Of a DNA stretch of 6,335 nt, positions 5,065-6,335 are shown piece by piece. Each line of letters starts with the position of its first letter. The first letter of the stretch is position 1. The notes under the pieces are model-generated. The model worked only from the letters and a program-made list of their open reading frames with translations, had not been told where the DNA came from and did not search any database. Source of the DNA: Rhodanobacter sp. UBA5168 (GTDB lineage Bacteria > Pseudomonadota > Gammaproteobacteria > Xanthomonadales > Rhodanobacteraceae); contig DHXA01000058.1 in NCBI GenBank assembly GCA_002413455.1, positions 12,557 to 18,891 of the forward strand, written 5' to 3'. A program made the position numbers and the translations under genes.

Positions 5065-6335
5065 ATGTTTCGACGGGTCGCCATCATCGGCGGCGGTGCC
5101 GCGGCCGCCACGCTGCTCAGCGAACTGCTGGAGCGCCAACCGCCGCAGCCACTGCATCTGGACTGGTATACGGGCGGCCAGGCGCTCGCGCGCGGGATGG
5201 CTTACGGCACCACGTCGGAGCGCCATCTGCTGAACGTGCGGGCCGCCTCGATGAGCATGTTCGCCGGCAAGCCACGCGGTTTTCTGGATTTCGTGCAGCG
5301 CGACGATCCGGCGATTGCCGGCACCGACTTCCTGCCCCGCCGCCGATATGGCGACTACCTCGAAGCGGAAGTGGAGCGCGCGCTCCGGCGAGGCAAGGCG
5401 CACGGTCATGACGTGAACATCATTCCGTTCGCCGTCGATGCGCTGGTGCCCGAACGCGATGGCGTCACCGTGATTCACGGCGAGGAGAGCCGTCGCGTGG
5501 ACGCCGCGGTGCTGGCGCTGGGGGCGCTGCCGCCGCAGCCGCTGCCGGGCGTCAGTGCCGCGGCCCTGGACGACGGTCGCTACGTGGTGGATCCGTGGCG
5601 TCTGCTGGACCATCGCGACGCGTGGCCGGAGCCACCGCGCAAGGTGGTGCTGATCGGGCTGGGCCTGACCGCGGTCGATGTGTTGCTGGAACTCTCCGCG
5701 CGCTGGCCGCAGACCACGTTCACCGCGATCTCGCGCCACGGCCTGTTGCCGGAGGCGCATCTGCCCGCGGCTGCCGTGCCTACCGGCGACAGCGCCGAGC
5801 TGATCGATGCGATGCGCGACACGCCGGATATCCGCCACTGGCTGCGCCTGCTGCGCGAGGCGATCGCGCAGACGGGCAACCAGTGGCGCGCCACCATCGA
5901 CAGCCTGCGGCCGCATTCGCCCGGCCTGTGGGCAGAATTGCCGCGGGAACAGCGCGCGCGCTTCATGCGCCATGTGCGCTGGGCTTGGGAACGCGCCCGC
6001 CACCGGATGCCGCCACAGGTGCGCGACACGCTCACCACACTGGAACAGGGCGGCCGGCTGCAACGCCAGCGCGGGCGCATGCAGACCGTCGATGTCGCAG
6101 GCGACGCCGTGCAGCTGACCCTGGACCGGGCCGGTCAGTCGCACACGCTGACCGCCGACCTGGTGATCCAGACGGTCGGCCTGAACACCGATGTACGCCG
6201 GACCGGGCATCGGCTGGTCAGCCAGCTGCTGACCAACGCGCACATCGCGCCCGATCCGCTGGGCCTCGGCGTGCTGGCCGATACGGACGGCCATCTGCAG
6301 CATGATGGCGCGCACGATGACCAAACGTACTGGCC
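5065..6335 (+). CDS. FAD/NAD(P)-binding protein, COG4529/YdhS-like (3' end missing)
   Basis: The frame is open from the ATG to the right edge, giving 423 residues plus two bases of the next codon; no stop is reached. The N-terminus is a dinucleotide-binding fold, VAIIGGGAAAATLL (residues 5-18), in which the third glycine of GxGxxG is alanine. Then come features of the NAD_binding_9 type (PF13454): ARGMAYGTTSERHLLNVRA with an MSMF step (residues 42-66), and LPRRRYGDYL (90-99) that resembles the family's PRxxYGxYL. A second nucleotide-binding strand, VVLIGLGLTAVD (194-205), is present, as is an ATG-like motif near 364-372 (LVIQTVGLN). Members are uncharacterised flavoproteins, usually about 450-550 residues, so roughly 30-120 are missing. 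The gene follows the thiol dioxygenase gene closely with its own ribosome binding site, suggesting a shared role in oxidising a thiol or related compound; this is inference. Confidence 0.85.
   Translation, partial: MFRRVAIIGGGAAAATLLSELLERQPPQPLHLDWYTGGQALARGMAYGTTSERHLLNVRAASMSMFAGKPRGFLDFVQRDDPAIAGTDFLPRRRYGDYLEAEVERALRRGKAHGHDVNIIPFAVDALVPERDGVTVIHGEESRRVDAAVLALGALPPQPLPGVSAAALDDGRYVVDPWRLLDHRDAWPEPPRKVVLIGLGLTAVDVLLELSARWPQTTFTAISRHGLLPEAHLPAAAVPTGDSAELIDAMRDTPDIRHWLRLLREAIAQTGNQWRATIDSLRPHSPGLWAELPREQRARFMRHVRWAWERARHRMPPQVRDTLTTLEQGGRLQRQRGRMQTVDVAGDAVQLTLDRAGQSHTLTADLVIQTVGLNTDVRRTGHRLVSQLLTNAHIAPDPLGLGVLADTDGHLQHDGAHDDQTYW

Noticed and set aside
4450..6324. A 624-codon open frame on the minus strand opposite the dioxygenase and flavoprotein genes
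   Set aside because: It lies antisense to two well-supported genes, its translation is rich in His, Arg, Gln and Ala with no recognisable motif, and long stop-free antisense frames are normal in GC-rich codon-biased DNA.
1..6335. Mobile elements, CRISPR arrays, tRNA or rRNA genes, toxin-antitoxin or defence genes
   Set aside because: I found no direct repeats with regular spacers, no transposase or integrase motifs, no cloverleaf-like segments and no change in composition that would suggest a recent insertion.

Overview
The window is a GC-rich stretch of ordinary bacterial chromosome, densely coded on both strands. The mix of genes (a DUF885 protein, a hemolysin III/PAQR protein, a stand-alone TfoX N-terminal domain, a proline-rich TonB-like protein and a Gly-type bacterial thiol dioxygenase), together with strong third-position GC, suggests a gammaproteobacterium of the Xanthomonadales/Rhodanobacteraceae kind (Rhodanobacter or Dyella-like). 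This placement is an inference from style and gene content; there is no rRNA or other marker here.

Layout. (1) Positions 1-1662, plus strand: a DUF885 family protein, probably a metallopeptidase-like exported enzyme, cut at its 5' end by the window edge. (2) A 54-base convergent gap with two short hairpins. (3) Positions 1717-3303, minus strand: three genes read right to left, namely a small exported protein of unknown function, a seven-helix hemolysin III/TrhA membrane protein, and a TfoX N-terminal-domain protein whose ATG overlaps the TrhA stop codon (ATGA). (4) A 308-base divergent intergenic region. (5) Positions 3612-4280, plus strand: a TonB-family energy transducer with a perfect 12-bp hairpin behind it. 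(6) Positions 4456 to the window end, plus strand: a cysteine-dioxygenase-like cupin enzyme followed after 30 bases by a COG4529/YdhS-like FAD/NAD(P)-binding protein that runs off the right edge.

How they fit together. The trhA-tfoX pair is almost certainly co-transcribed and translationally coupled. The thiol dioxygenase and the flavoprotein look like a two-gene (or longer) operon, possibly for oxidation of a thiol or other sulfur compound; this is the most interesting functional lead. The TonB-like gene has no ExbB/ExbD or receptor beside it, so its partners must lie elsewhere. There are no mobile elements, CRISPR arrays, tRNA or rRNA genes, and no clearly new system; the findings below are modest leads.
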